Assembly (NCBI GenBank): GCA_937879855.1 | Contig: CALFMO010000068.1 | Coordinates: forward strand, 62,001 to 126,000 | DNA length: 64,000 bases | Direction of reading: 5' to 3' | DNA from: an uncultured Acidobacteriaceae bacterium | GTDB taxonomy: Bacteria > Acidobacteriota > Terriglobia > Terriglobales > Acidobacteriaceae | In this document: in pieces, positions 8,410 to 15,904 of the stretch | Position numbering within the stretch: position 1 is the stretch's first letter | How the letters are laid out: each line of letters begins with the position of its first letter | Made by a program: the position numbers and the translations under genes | The notes under the pieces: generated by a model | The model's database searches: none | Told to the model about the DNA's origin: nothing | Seen by the model: the letters and a program-made list of their open reading frames with translations, nothing else

Positions 8410-9309
8410 ATGCGGCGGAAACTCGAATACGCGGCAGCCTGGCCGTTCATCAAGATCATGGGTCTGATGCCGCGCCATCTGTCGCGTGCTTTCGCGATTG
8501 CGATTGCCCAGATCGTTTACCTGTTGCACTTTCGTTTGCGGCAAGTCGGCATGCGCAATCTGGAAATGGTGTTTCCCGAAAAAAGTATGGCCGAGCGCAG
8601 GCGCATCCTGCGCGGTGTCTTCACTTCGCTGGGAAGACAACTCGCCGAGTTGTGTCAGTTTCCCAGCTATACACCGGAAAATATTGACCAGGTCGTGGTC
8701 TACGACGGGCTGGAAAATTATGAGCGGGCCTACGCTCGCGGCAAAGGAGTGCTTTTTCTAACGGCGCACTTCGGCGGATGGGAGCTTTCTGCTTTTACTC
8801 ACTCCCTGCACGGCCACTGGCTCCACATCGTGATGCGGCCCATGGACAATGAGTATCTCGACCGGTGGCTGCAGCAGTACCGCACCATGCATGGAAACAA
8901 AACGGTCAACAAGGATGATTTTGTGCGGGGCTTATTAGCGGCCATGAAAGCGGGCGAGACCGTCGGAATCCTGATGGACACGAACATGACGCCGCCGCAG
9001 GGAATCTTTGTGGAGTTCTTTGGCATTCCGGCGTGTACGGCGAGTGGGTTGGCGCGCATTGCGCTGCGCACGGAGGCCGCGGTGGTTCCGGGATTCACGA
9101 TCTGGGATGCCGCACTGCAAAAGTATCGGTTACGATTCGATCCTGAGCTCCAACTAATTCGGACCGGTCACTTGGAGGCGGACATCGCCGCGAATACGCA
9201 GGTGTTCACCAACGTGATTGAGAAATACGTGAGGCAGTACCCTGACCAGTGGTTGTGGGTGCATCGCCGGTGGAAGACGCGGCCAGAAGGCAAGCCGCCA
9301 CTCTATTGA
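8410..9309 (+). CDS. Lysophospholipid acyltransferase family protein (LpxL/HtrB-like)
   Basis: 299 residues. The family is membrane-associated acyltransferases that add secondary acyl chains to lipid A or a similar lipid. The catalytic motif HFGGWE (His120, Glu125) matches the HxxxxE of LpxL/HtrB. MRNLEMVFPEKS near residue 50 and VGILMDTNMTPPQGIFVEFFG near residue 195 are further family blocks, and DQWLWVHRRWKTRP ends the domain. An N-terminal hydrophobic stretch (about residues 20-42) provides membrane contact. No other lipid A genes are next to it, so the acceptor lipid is inferred only from the family. Confidence 0.88.
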   Translation: MRRKLEYAAAWPFIKIMGLMPRHLSRAFAIAIAQIVYLLHFRLRQVGMRNLEMVFPEKSMAERRRILRGVFTSLGRQLAELCQFPSYTPENIDQVVVYDGLENYERAYARGKGVLFLTAHFGGWELSAFTHSLHGHWLHIVMRPMDNEYLDRWLQQYRTMHGNKTVNKDDFVRGLLAAMKAGETVGILMDTNMTPPQGIFVEFFGIPACTASGLARIALRTEAAVVPGFTIWDAALQKYRLRFDPELQLIRTGHLEADIAANTQVFTNVIEKYVRQYPDQWLWVHRRWKTRPEGKPPLY

Positions 9310-9415
9310 GCCCGATCGAGTTACCTTGAACCTTCGAGAAGACGATCGATGGACGATCAACTACCTACACTTCGGTAACCTGCACTAAAACCATTTTCGT
9401 GACATTGTTAACCGA

Positions 9416-9748
9416 GTGAAAAATCATACCCAAATTGATCAGGTCGATTGGGACCGCGGCCGCGAGGGCTATCTTGACTTGCCCCAGAAGCCGGTGTACG
9501 CACCGGTTGCCAAGCCAGGTCAAAAGGGCAAAGGTAGCAACGAGCCTCTGCTCAGCATTGCCATGGAAGAGCGTCTTGGAAGCCTGATCACTGCCGGCGG
9601 AATGATATGGGGCGCGTACGCTGCGACAGTACATTTCACTGGTGTTATTGGCTTCGATTTAGTCCCTCCTGGTCCGATTGAAGCGTGCGCCTTGGGAATT
9701 CTGGTCTGGCTGCATGGCAAGTGGCGGCGTTCCACGAAAGTAAACTGA
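9416..9748 (+). CDS. Small hypothetical membrane protein
   Basis: 110 residues beginning at a GTG (VKNHTQIDQVDWDRG). The first ~45 residues are polar and Gly/Pro-rich, followed by EERLGSLITAGGMIWGAYAATVHFTGVIGFDLVPPGPIEACALGILVWL, which gives two hydrophobic segments around residues 55-75 and 78-98, and a basic end. It may therefore be a two-helix inner-membrane protein. No family recognised and the ribosome site is weak, but codon usage and the lack of a competing frame support a real gene. Confidence 0.55.
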   Translation: MKNHTQIDQVDWDRGREGYLDLPQKPVYAPVAKPGQKGKGSNEPLLSIAMEERLGSLITAGGMIWGAYAATVHFTGVIGFDLVPPGPIEACALGILVWLHGKWRRSTKVN

Positions 9749-9851
9749 GCCAACGGCCGGATTCCATCGAAAACCCCACTCTTTTGTTGATCTAAATTCA
9801 CAGCACCACCCTGCTTCGAATCGCCTCTTTCCGGTAAAATCGAATCTTCCC

Positions 9852-11060
9852 ATGGATACTTTCGAACAAATTGTCGAACGTGAGCGGCAGTTTTTGCTGC
9901 ATACCTATAACCGTTATCCAGTCGTACTGACGCGTGGCAAGGGTGTCTTTCTCTGGGATATCGCCGGCAAGCGCTATTTGGATTTCGTCTCCGGCCTCGG
10001 CGTGAATGCCCTCGGGCACGCGCATCCGCGGATCGCGAAGACGATTCGCGAGCAGGTGACGAAGCTGATTCACGTCTCCAATCTTTATTACCACGAATAC
10101 CAGGGGCCACTCGCGGAGAAGTTGTGCGCGCTTTCGGGATTGAACCGCGCATTTTTCTCCAACAGCGGAACTGAGGCGATCGAGGGCTCGATCAAACTGG
10201 CGCGTTTGGCCGGACATCGTGCCGGAGGCGAGGCCAAGTGCCGTTTGGTAGCGCTGGAGGGGTCGTATCATGGCCGCACCTTTGGAGCGTTGTCGCTTAC
10301 TGGGCAGGCCAAGCACCGCCAGGGATTTGAGCCGCTGCTCGAAGATGTAACCTTTGTGAAGCAGAACGATTTGGACGGGTTGCGCGCTGCCGTGAACGAC
10401 AACACCTGCGCCATTGTGCTTGAGCCGATCTTCGGTGAAGGCGGAATTTACGAGTGTTCGGCAGAATTTCTGCGCGAATGCCGCGCACTCGCCGACCGTC
10501 ACCGCGTGGCGCTGATCTTCGACGAAATTCAGTGCGGGCTGGGCCGGACCGGAACGATGTTTGCATTCCAGAGTTTTGGCGTGACGCCCGATATCGTCGC
10601 CATTGCCAAGCCGCTCGCTGCGGGATTGCCGCTGGGCGCGTTTATTGCGAAGGAAGAATTCGCGTCTGCGATTTCTCCGGGGCAGCATGGCACGACGTTC
10701 GGCGGAGGGCCGCTGGCATGTCGAGTCGCGCTCGAGTTCCTGGCGATTGTGGAAGAAGAGAAGTTGCTGGAAAACGTCAGCAAAGTCGGAAGCTATTTGC
10801 GGCAAGAGTTAGAACGCCTGGTGGAGAAGCGTGCCGCGGCGACTGGAGTGCGCGGGCGCGGCTTCATTCAGGGAATTCAGCTGGAGATTCCGGGGCGTCC
10901 CATTGTGGATGCTGCGCTGGCCGAGGGTGTTCTGTTCAACAGCACGCAGGATACGGTCGTACGATTCCTGCCGCCATTTTTGATGGAAGAGAAGCACATC
11001 GACAAAGGGATACGTGTTTTGAACAAACTGTTGGGGAAGAAGCGGAAGGCAGCGGCGTAA
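9852..11060 (+). CDS. argD: Acetylornithine aminotransferase-like PLP enzyme (class III)
   Basis: 402 residues, the length of ArgD. Class-III aminotransferases transfer an amino group between N-acetylornithine (or a related omega-amino compound) and 2-oxoglutarate. Visible landmarks: DFVSGLGVNALGHAHPR near residue 45, the phosphate loop NSGTEAIEGS (104-113), the cofactor Asp in FDEIQCGLGRTG (Asp224), and the Schiff-base Lys in IAKPLAAGLPLGA (Lys253). HGTTFGGGPL is the second phosphate contact. Arginine genes are not adjacent, so ornithine or 4-aminobutyrate aminotransferase activity cannot be excluded. It converges on the DUF4337 gene 6 bp downstream. Confidence 0.85.
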   Translation: MDTFEQIVERERQFLLHTYNRYPVVLTRGKGVFLWDIAGKRYLDFVSGLGVNALGHAHPRIAKTIREQVTKLIHVSNLYYHEYQGPLAEKLCALSGLNRAFFSNSGTEAIEGSIKLARLAGHRAGGEAKCRLVALEGSYHGRTFGALSLTGQAKHRQGFEPLLEDVTFVKQNDLDGLRAAVNDNTCAIVLEPIFGEGGIYECSAEFLRECRALADRHRVALIFDEIQCGLGRTGTMFAFQSFGVTPDIVAIAKPLAAGLPLGAFIAKEEFASAISPGQHGTTFGGGPLACRVALEFLAIVEEEKLLENVSKVGSYLRQELERLVEKRAAATGVRGRGFIQGIQLEIPGRPIVDAALAEGVLFNSTQDTVVRFLPPFLMEEKHIDKGIRVLNKLLGKKRKAAA

Positions 11061-11066
11061 CCGTTT

Positions 11067-11609
11067 TCAGTGCACAAAGAAAGCCGTGCCTGCGACTACG
11101 ATTCCTACGACTCCCAGAAACATTCCGAGGTGCCAGAAGATTTTTCGGCCCGAAAGCAGTGTGATTGAAGTGATCACTAATCCTACTTCCAGGAAAACTT
11201 CCGCCAGGTCAAAGCGGTCGGCACGATTCCGCTCATGGGCAACGTCGGCCTCCATCTCACGGGCTTTATCCTCGATGTCCTTTTGTTCGTCTTTGTAGCG
11301 CGTAGCCTCTCCCGAATATTTCTCCCGCAGCTTTCCCAGAGCGGCCGCGTCGGTCGTGGCTTCCACTGAGGTCAAATCGACAAAAAGTTCGTCCGTGTGC
11401 CGCCGAATGTTTTTCGCCTGGTAGAACGACCACTGATCGGATGACTTTGCCTGAAGAACAACCTCTTCGGTGTGGGCACGATGACCGAGCAGCGTCACAA
11501 CCGCGACTAGCACGGCCAGCACTGCCATGGTTACCGAGATCGGCGCCAGTGAGGGATCATGCTTCGCGTGCTCAGCATGTTCCTGCAATTCGGTCAGTTC
11601 TTCCGACAT
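11067..11609 (-). CDS. DUF4337-family membrane protein
   Basis: 180 residues. N-terminal polar segment rich in Glu and His, a first transmembrane helix (PISVTMAVLAVLVAVVTLLG, about 23-42), then a long charged helical region (about 50-130) with strong coiled-coil character (TRYKDEQKDIEDKAREMEADVAHERNRAD), and two hydrophobic helices at the end (VFLEVGLVITSITLL and FWHLGMFLGVVGIVVAG). This order and the WSFYQAKNIRRH motif match DUF4337. Function unknown; probably an inner-membrane protein with a periplasmic or cytoplasmic coiled coil. It follows the YjbQ gene with a 4-bp gap. Confidence 0.85.
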   Translation of the reverse strand: MSEELTELQEHAEHAKHDPSLAPISVTMAVLAVLVAVVTLLGHRAHTEEVVLQAKSSDQWSFYQAKNIRRHTDELFVDLTSVEATTDAAALGKLREKYSGEATRYKDEQKDIEDKAREMEADVAHERNRADRFDLAEVFLEVGLVITSITLLSGRKIFWHLGMFLGVVGIVVAGTAFFVH

Positions 11610-11613
11610 AGCA

Positions 11614-12027
11614 TCACTCCCCCATAACCTTCACGATGACTTTTTTATCACGCTGTCCGTCAAACTCAGCGTAGAAAATCCGCTGCCACGTACCTAAGTC
11701 GAGTCTGCCCGCAGTGATTGGCACGATGACTTCATGGTGGATTAGCAGAGCCTTCAGGTGGGAGTCGCCGTTGTCCTCGCCGGTCTCGTGATGTTTATAG
11801 TTCTTGCGAAAGGGCGCCAGGTGCTCCAGCCACTGGTCGATGTCCTCGATCAGACCGCTTTCATTATCGTTCACGTAAACGCCCGCGGTGATGTGCATGG
11901 CCGAAACTAACACCATGCCTTCCTGCACGCCGCTCTTGCTGACGATCTGCTCCACTTGGGGCGTGATGTGGACGTAGGCGCGGTGGGTCTTGGTGTGAAA
12001 CTTCAAATATTCAGTCAGCGTCTTCAT
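11614..12027 (-). CDS. YjbQ/UPF0047 family protein
   Basis: 137 residues, the normal size of this one-domain family. Homologues have weak thiamine-phosphate synthase activity, but the true role is not settled. Family hallmarks are present: MHITAGVYVNDNE, the metal-binding SHLKALLIHHEVIVPI, and GTWQRIFYAEFDGQRDKKV at the C-terminus. Conserved His and Asp residues around the putative metal site are kept. It lies 30 bp downstream of hutH on the same strand and just upstream of the DUF4337 gene. Confidence 0.9.
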   Translation of the reverse strand: MKTLTEYLKFHTKTHRAYVHITPQVEQIVSKSGVQEGMVLVSAMHITAGVYVNDNESGLIEDIDQWLEHLAPFRKNYKHHETGEDNGDSHLKALLIHHEVIVPITAGRLDLGTWQRIFYAEFDGQRDKKVIVKVMGE

Positions 12028-12057
12028 TTCGAAATCCTGAGTTGAGTTTGTTTGATC

Positions 12058-13626
12058 CTAGCGGAGAGCTTCTGCAACCTTGCCACTCGCTATGAGAGCT
12101 GCGAGGCGCGCGAAGTCGGGGTACATAACACGATCTTTCTCCATCGTCGGGCACACGGAGCGAATTGCGGCCTGCGCGGCCTGGCCGCGTTTTGACGTTT
12201 TCAGCGGAGCCAGGAAGTCGAGCGCTTGTGCGACAGCCATGGCCTCAATCGCCAACACATTTCGCGCATTGTCGACCACGCGCTTTAGCTTGCTCGCGGC
12301 GGTCATCCCCATGGAGACATAATCTTCCTTGTTGCCGGATGTCGTGATCGAGTCGACAGACGCGGGATGCGCCAGCACCTTGTTCTCGCTGACCAGCGCC
12401 GCCGCCGTGACCTGCGGCATCATGAAGCCCGAATTCAGGCCGGCGCCGGGAGCAAGAAATGGCGGCAAGCCCTCGCTGAGCGCGGGATTCACCAGCCTCT
12501 CGATGCGCCGCTCGCTGATTCCGGCCAGTGCACTCAGCGCAATGGCCAGAAAATCCAAGGCAAACGCCAGCGGTTCGCCATGAAAGTTTCCGCCAGAAAT
12601 GACATCGCCCTCCGCATTGCGGGCGTCGGTGATGAAGACCAGTGGGTTATCGACTGCGGAATTCGCCTCAGTCTCAAACACTTCGCGACAGTGCGCTAGC
12701 GTGTCGCGCACCGCCCCGTGAACTTGCGGGATGCAGCGCAGCGAGTAGGCATCTTGCACGCGGCCACATTCGCGATGCGACTCGCGAATCTGGCTGCCTT
12801 CCAGCATGCGACGCAGGTTGGCCGCGCTCTTGATTTGTCCGGCGTGCGGACGGGCCTTGTGAATGCGCTCGTCAAAAGCCGTATCGGTCCCTTTGAGTGC
12901 GTCGCAACATAGTCCGCCCAAGACGTCGGCGGTGTCCACCAGAGTTTCTGCCGCCAGTAGCGCTAAAGCGCCCACCGCCAGCATGGCCTGCGTCCCATTG
13001 ATCAGCGAAATGCTTTCTTTGGCTTCCAACACGAGCGGCTTGATCTGCGCGCGTTTCAACGCCTCGGCGCTGGGAACGCGAATGCTTCTCTCGTCGAAGC
13101 ATTCGCCTTCACCGATGAGCGCCAAAGCCAGGTGTGCCAGTGGCGCCAGGTCGCCGCTTGCACCCACGCTACCCTGCGATGGCACCACAGGCGTGGCGCC
13201 GCGATTGAGCATCTCGCAGAGCGTATCGATGACGATCGCCCGCACACCAGAGTGTCCTTTGGCGAGCGAATTGGCGCGCAGCAGCATCATAGCGCGGGTT
13301 TCCGGTACAGACAGCGGTTCGCCAACGCCGACCGCGTGCGATCGAACTAGATTGACCTGCAGTTCTCGAATCTGTTCGTGCGCGATGCGCACGTCGCTCA
13401 GTTTGCCCACGCCCGTGGTGATGGCATAAGCCACTCTGTTGCTGGCGACGATGTCATCGACAATAGCGCGCGCCTGGTTGACTGCCTGACGCGCGTCGGC
13501 AGAGAGCAACGCTGCGCGGCGGGTTTCAAGATTCGCCACCTCACGCACCTCTTCGAGTGCGAGGTCGTTTCCGTTGATGTGGAGTGCGTTCACAGAAACA
13601 TTTCCAGTGTTCGTGCTCGCCGCCAA
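12058..13626 (-). CDS. hutH: Histidine ammonia-lyase
   Basis: 522 residues from a TTG at 13626; a GTG at 13593 with GGAAA upstream gives 511 and is an equally good start. The enzyme removes ammonia from L-histidine to give urocanate, the first step of histidine breakdown. The Ala-Ser-Gly triplet that forms the MIO cofactor is in GSVGASGDLAPLAHL (residues 156-158). Other landmarks: YAITTGVGKL near 68, LINGTQAM, QDAYSLRCIPQVHG and GGNFHGEPLAFALD. The rest of the hut pathway is not in the window. It overlaps functionally with the catabolic run upstream (thioesterase 10 bp away), so it is probably in the same transcript. Confidence 0.95.
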   Translation of the reverse strand: MAASTNTGNVSVNALHINGNDLALEEVREVANLETRRAALLSADARQAVNQARAIVDDIVASNRVAYAITTGVGKLSDVRIAHEQIRELQVNLVRSHAVGVGEPLSVPETRAMMLLRANSLAKGHSGVRAIVIDTLCEMLNRGATPVVPSQGSVGASGDLAPLAHLALALIGEGECFDERSIRVPSAEALKRAQIKPLVLEAKESISLINGTQAMLAVGALALLAAETLVDTADVLGGLCCDALKGTDTAFDERIHKARPHAGQIKSAANLRRMLEGSQIRESHRECGRVQDAYSLRCIPQVHGAVRDTLAHCREVFETEANSAVDNPLVFITDARNAEGDVISGGNFHGEPLAFALDFLAIALSALAGISERRIERLVNPALSEGLPPFLAPGAGLNSGFMMPQVTAAALVSENKVLAHPASVDSITTSGNKEDYVSMGMTAASKLKRVVDNARNVLAIEAMAVAQALDFLAPLKTSKRGQAAQAAIRSVCPTMEKDRVMYPDFARLAALIASGKVAEALR

Positions 13627-13636
13627 AATCGCAATC

Positions 13637-14068
13637 CTACTTTGCCATCGCCGCGCGGAACGCCGTCAAATATTTTTCCGGCAACGCCGCCTTCTTCATC
13701 GTTGAATCGGTGACAATATGCGTGGTCTCGCCCTGTGCCAGCAGCGTTCCGTCCTTTGCGCGTACGAGTTCGTAACTGAAAACCACGACCGACTCGCGCA
13801 CGGCCTTCAGCCGCGTCCGCACCACAACTTCCTCGTCGTAATATACCGGAGCACGGTAGCGGCATTTCGCTTCGGCGACCGCGATGAAGCGCCCGTCCTC
13901 GCACTCCATCTCGCGGTAGGAAAAGCCCATCTGCCGCAATAGTTCCACGCGGCCGACCTCGAACCAGATCAGATGGTTCGAGTGGTAGACGACGCCCATC
14001 TGATCGGTTTCAGCGTAACGTACGCGCAGCCGGGTCTCATGAAATGCATGCTGACTTCTGGGACTCAT
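13637..14068 (-). CDS. YbgC/4HBT-type acyl-CoA thioesterase
   Basis: 143 residues from the ATG at 14068, whose A-T-G-A overlaps the stop of the enoyl-CoA hydratase gene by 4 bp, a sign of coupled translation; a GTG at 14080 would add four residues. A single hotdog domain with the catalytic Asp in YAETDQMGVVYHSNHL and the family tract FEVGRVELLRQMGFSYREME. It hydrolyses acyl-CoA esters; the chain length is not predictable. Its place between an enoyl-CoA hydratase and hutH suggests recycling of CoA during amino-acid or fatty-acid breakdown. Confidence 0.88.
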   Translation of the reverse strand: MSPRSQHAFHETRLRVRYAETDQMGVVYHSNHLIWFEVGRVELLRQMGFSYREMECEDGRFIAVAEAKCRYRAPVYYDEEVVVRTRLKAVRESVVVFSYELVRAKDGTLLAQGETTHIVTDSTMKKAALPEKYLTAFRAAMAK

Positions 14069-14847
14069 TTCCCGGTCCACACCGGTTTGCGTTTTTCCAG
14101 GAAGGATGCGATGCCTTCGCGAAAGTCGGCGGTGGTGCGAATGGCGGCGTTCTCGCGCACGGCGGCGTCAATCTGGGCATCGAGTTCCGCGCGCGCATGT
14201 GCAGTGAGCAATTGCTTGGTGGCGTGCAGCGACGCTGGACTGTTCTCCATTAGCAGCGCAGCCAACTCGCGAGCGCGCTTCATCAGTTCGTTCGCGGGGA
14301 CGATTTCGCTGATCAATCCCATGCGTGCTGCTTCTTCCGCCTCGAAAATTCTTCCCGTCAGCAAAAGATCTCGAGCCTGTTTTTCGCCCACTTGTCGCAA
14401 CAGAAATGTAGAAACGATAGCGGGCACGAAGCCTATGCGCACTTCGGTGTATCCAAACTTCGCGTCGGGGACCGCGAGCGTGAAGTCGCAAAGCAGCGCC
14501 AAACCAGTGCCGCCAGCAATGGCGGCGCCGTTCACGGCGGCGATCGTTACTTTCGGAAACTCGTAAAGTGAGCGGAACAGGTGGACCATGGTGCGCGAAT
14601 CCTGCAGGTTCTGCTCCGGGGAACGGCCCAGCAACGCCTTCAGATTGTCCAAATCGAGGCCCGAACAAAATGCCTTGCCCGCTCCGGTGAGAATCAGGAT
14701 GATCGCATTCGACTTCGCGACCTCATCCAGCGCGCGCACCAGGTCATCAATCAGCTCGAAGCTGATCGCGTTGCGTTTCTCGGGACGGTTCAAGGTGATG
14801 GTCGCCACGCCGCCGTCATACGCGAGTTGTATCGTTCTGTAGCTCAT
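14065..14847 (-). CDS. Enoyl-CoA hydratase/isomerase family protein
   Basis: 260 residues, the full crotonase length. Oxyanion-hole segments are GAGKAFCSGLDLDNLKALL and AVNGAAIAGGTGLALLCDF. The first catalytic Glu lies in KFGYTEVRIGFVPA; the second position is followed by VGEKQARDLLLTGR. The C-terminal helical cap is complete. In a leucine pathway this could be methylglutaconyl-CoA hydratase, which fits the neighbouring HMG-CoA lyase and carboxyltransferase, but this is inferred from context. A dispersed repeat separates it from HMG-CoA lyase. Confidence 0.88.
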   Translation of the reverse strand: MSYRTIQLAYDGGVATITLNRPEKRNAISFELIDDLVRALDEVAKSNAIILILTGAGKAFCSGLDLDNLKALLGRSPEQNLQDSRTMVHLFRSLYEFPKVTIAAVNGAAIAGGTGLALLCDFTLAVPDAKFGYTEVRIGFVPAIVSTFLLRQVGEKQARDLLLTGRIFEAEEAARMGLISEIVPANELMKRARELAALLMENSPASLHATKQLLTAHARAELDAQIDAAVRENAAIRTTADFREGIASFLEKRKPVWTGK

Positions 14848-14864
14848 ATCTTAAGACCGGCCAA

Positions 14865-14938
14865 GGATTTCACGGATTGCCACGGATCAAAATCATCTTT
14901 GTGAATGATCCGTGATAATCCGTGCAAATCCGTGGCTC
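14865..14938. repeat. Dispersed CCACGGATT palindromic repeat, copy A
   Basis: GGATTTCACGGATTGCCACGGATCA is mirrored by TGATCCGTGATAATCCGTGC, a hairpin-forming repeat. It fills most of the 93-bp gap between the enoyl-CoA hydratase gene and the HMG-CoA lyase gene. Copy B lies on the other side of the lyase gene. Confidence 0.8.
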
Positions 14939-14940
14939 CC

Positions 14941-15819
14941 TCAATCCGCCGCGTGCGAACTGGAAAACTTCGCGCCGATACCCGCCGTCGCCTTCAGCAG
15001 AGGATCCAAGGGCTTAAGTTGCGGCAACTGCGCTCCGCGCCGGGTGAGCGTCTCGATCACTTTCTCAGTCGGAAGGTTGCCCACCAATGCGTCCTGCGCA
15101 AAAGGACACCCACCCAAGCCGCCCAACGCCGAATCAAAGCGGCGGCAACCTGCGTCGTAAGCGGCAAGAATCTTTTCCGCGGCCTGCTCGGGACGGCTGT
15201 GCAAGTGCGCACCGATTTCGAGATAGTCGTACCTCGCCATCACGGCACCGACCAGATCGCTCACCTGTTGTGGACTCGCCATGCCCACGGTGTCGGCGAG
15301 CGAAATCATCCGCAAATTATCTACTTCCATTAGCGAGATGGCCTCGATCACCTCGTCGGGATTCCAGAGATCGCCATACGGATTGCCGAATGCCATGGAG
15401 ATGTAAACCACGACGTTGAGCCCTGCGTCGTCCGCTTTATTCTGAATCTTCTCCAGTTCTTCGAGCGCATCCTCCGGCGACTGGTTCTGATTTTTGCGCA
15501 AGAACGTTTCCGAAATCGAATAGGGAAAACCCAATGTCGATACGGCCTTGGTGTCAATCGCCCGTTGGGCGCCGCGTTCATTGACGACGATACCGATAAT
15601 TTCAACATCATCGGGCGGATCGAGTTCCTTCAATACTTCTTCCGAGTCCGCCATCTGAGGCACTGCATTCGGCGAGACGAACGACACCGCATCGATGTGC
15701 TTGAATCCCACGCTGATCAACGCCTTGAGATAATCGACTTTCAATTCGGCAGGGATCAATCCGGGCAGCCCCTGCCAGGCATCGCGCGGACACTCAATCA
15801 GTTTGACAAGATCGGCCAT
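14941..15819 (-). CDS. mvaB: Hydroxymethylglutaryl-CoA lyase
   Basis: 292 residues, normal length. Cleaves HMG-CoA to acetoacetate and acetyl-CoA, the last step of leucine breakdown. TIM-barrel enzyme with CPRDAWQGLP (the conserved RD with the catalytic Arg and metal-binding Asp), FVSPNAVPQMADS, SLADTVGMASPQQV, GAHLHSRPEQA (metal-binding His pair) and the C-terminal loop LGGLGGCPFA that carries the conserved catalytic Cys. The gene is bracketed by two copies of one dispersed palindromic repeat (14865 and 15830). Together with the carboxyltransferase upstream it supports leucine or isovalerate degradation. Confidence 0.93.
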   Translation of the reverse strand: MADLVKLIECPRDAWQGLPGLIPAELKVDYLKALISVGFKHIDAVSFVSPNAVPQMADSEEVLKELDPPDDVEIIGIVVNERGAQRAIDTKAVSTLGFPYSISETFLRKNQNQSPEDALEELEKIQNKADDAGLNVVVYISMAFGNPYGDLWNPDEVIEAISLMEVDNLRMISLADTVGMASPQQVSDLVGAVMARYDYLEIGAHLHSRPEQAAEKILAAYDAGCRRFDSALGGLGGCPFAQDALVGNLPTEKVIETLTRRGAQLPQLKPLDPLLKATAGIGAKFSSSHAAD

Positions 15820-15829
15820 ACGTCCCTAG

Positions 15830-15900
15830 CCACGGATTCCCACGGAGCGAAGAATCGTGTGATTCTTCCGATCCGTGTTTTATCCGTGCAAATCCGTGGC
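15830..15900. repeat. Dispersed CCACGGATT palindromic repeat, copy B
   Basis: CCACGGATTCCCACGGA at the left is mirrored by TCCGTGCAAATCCGTGG at the right, with an inner AAGAATC/GATTCTT hairpin. Same family as copy A at 14865. It occupies almost the whole gap between the HMG-CoA lyase and carboxyltransferase genes. Confidence 0.8.
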
Positions 15901-15904
15901 AAAG

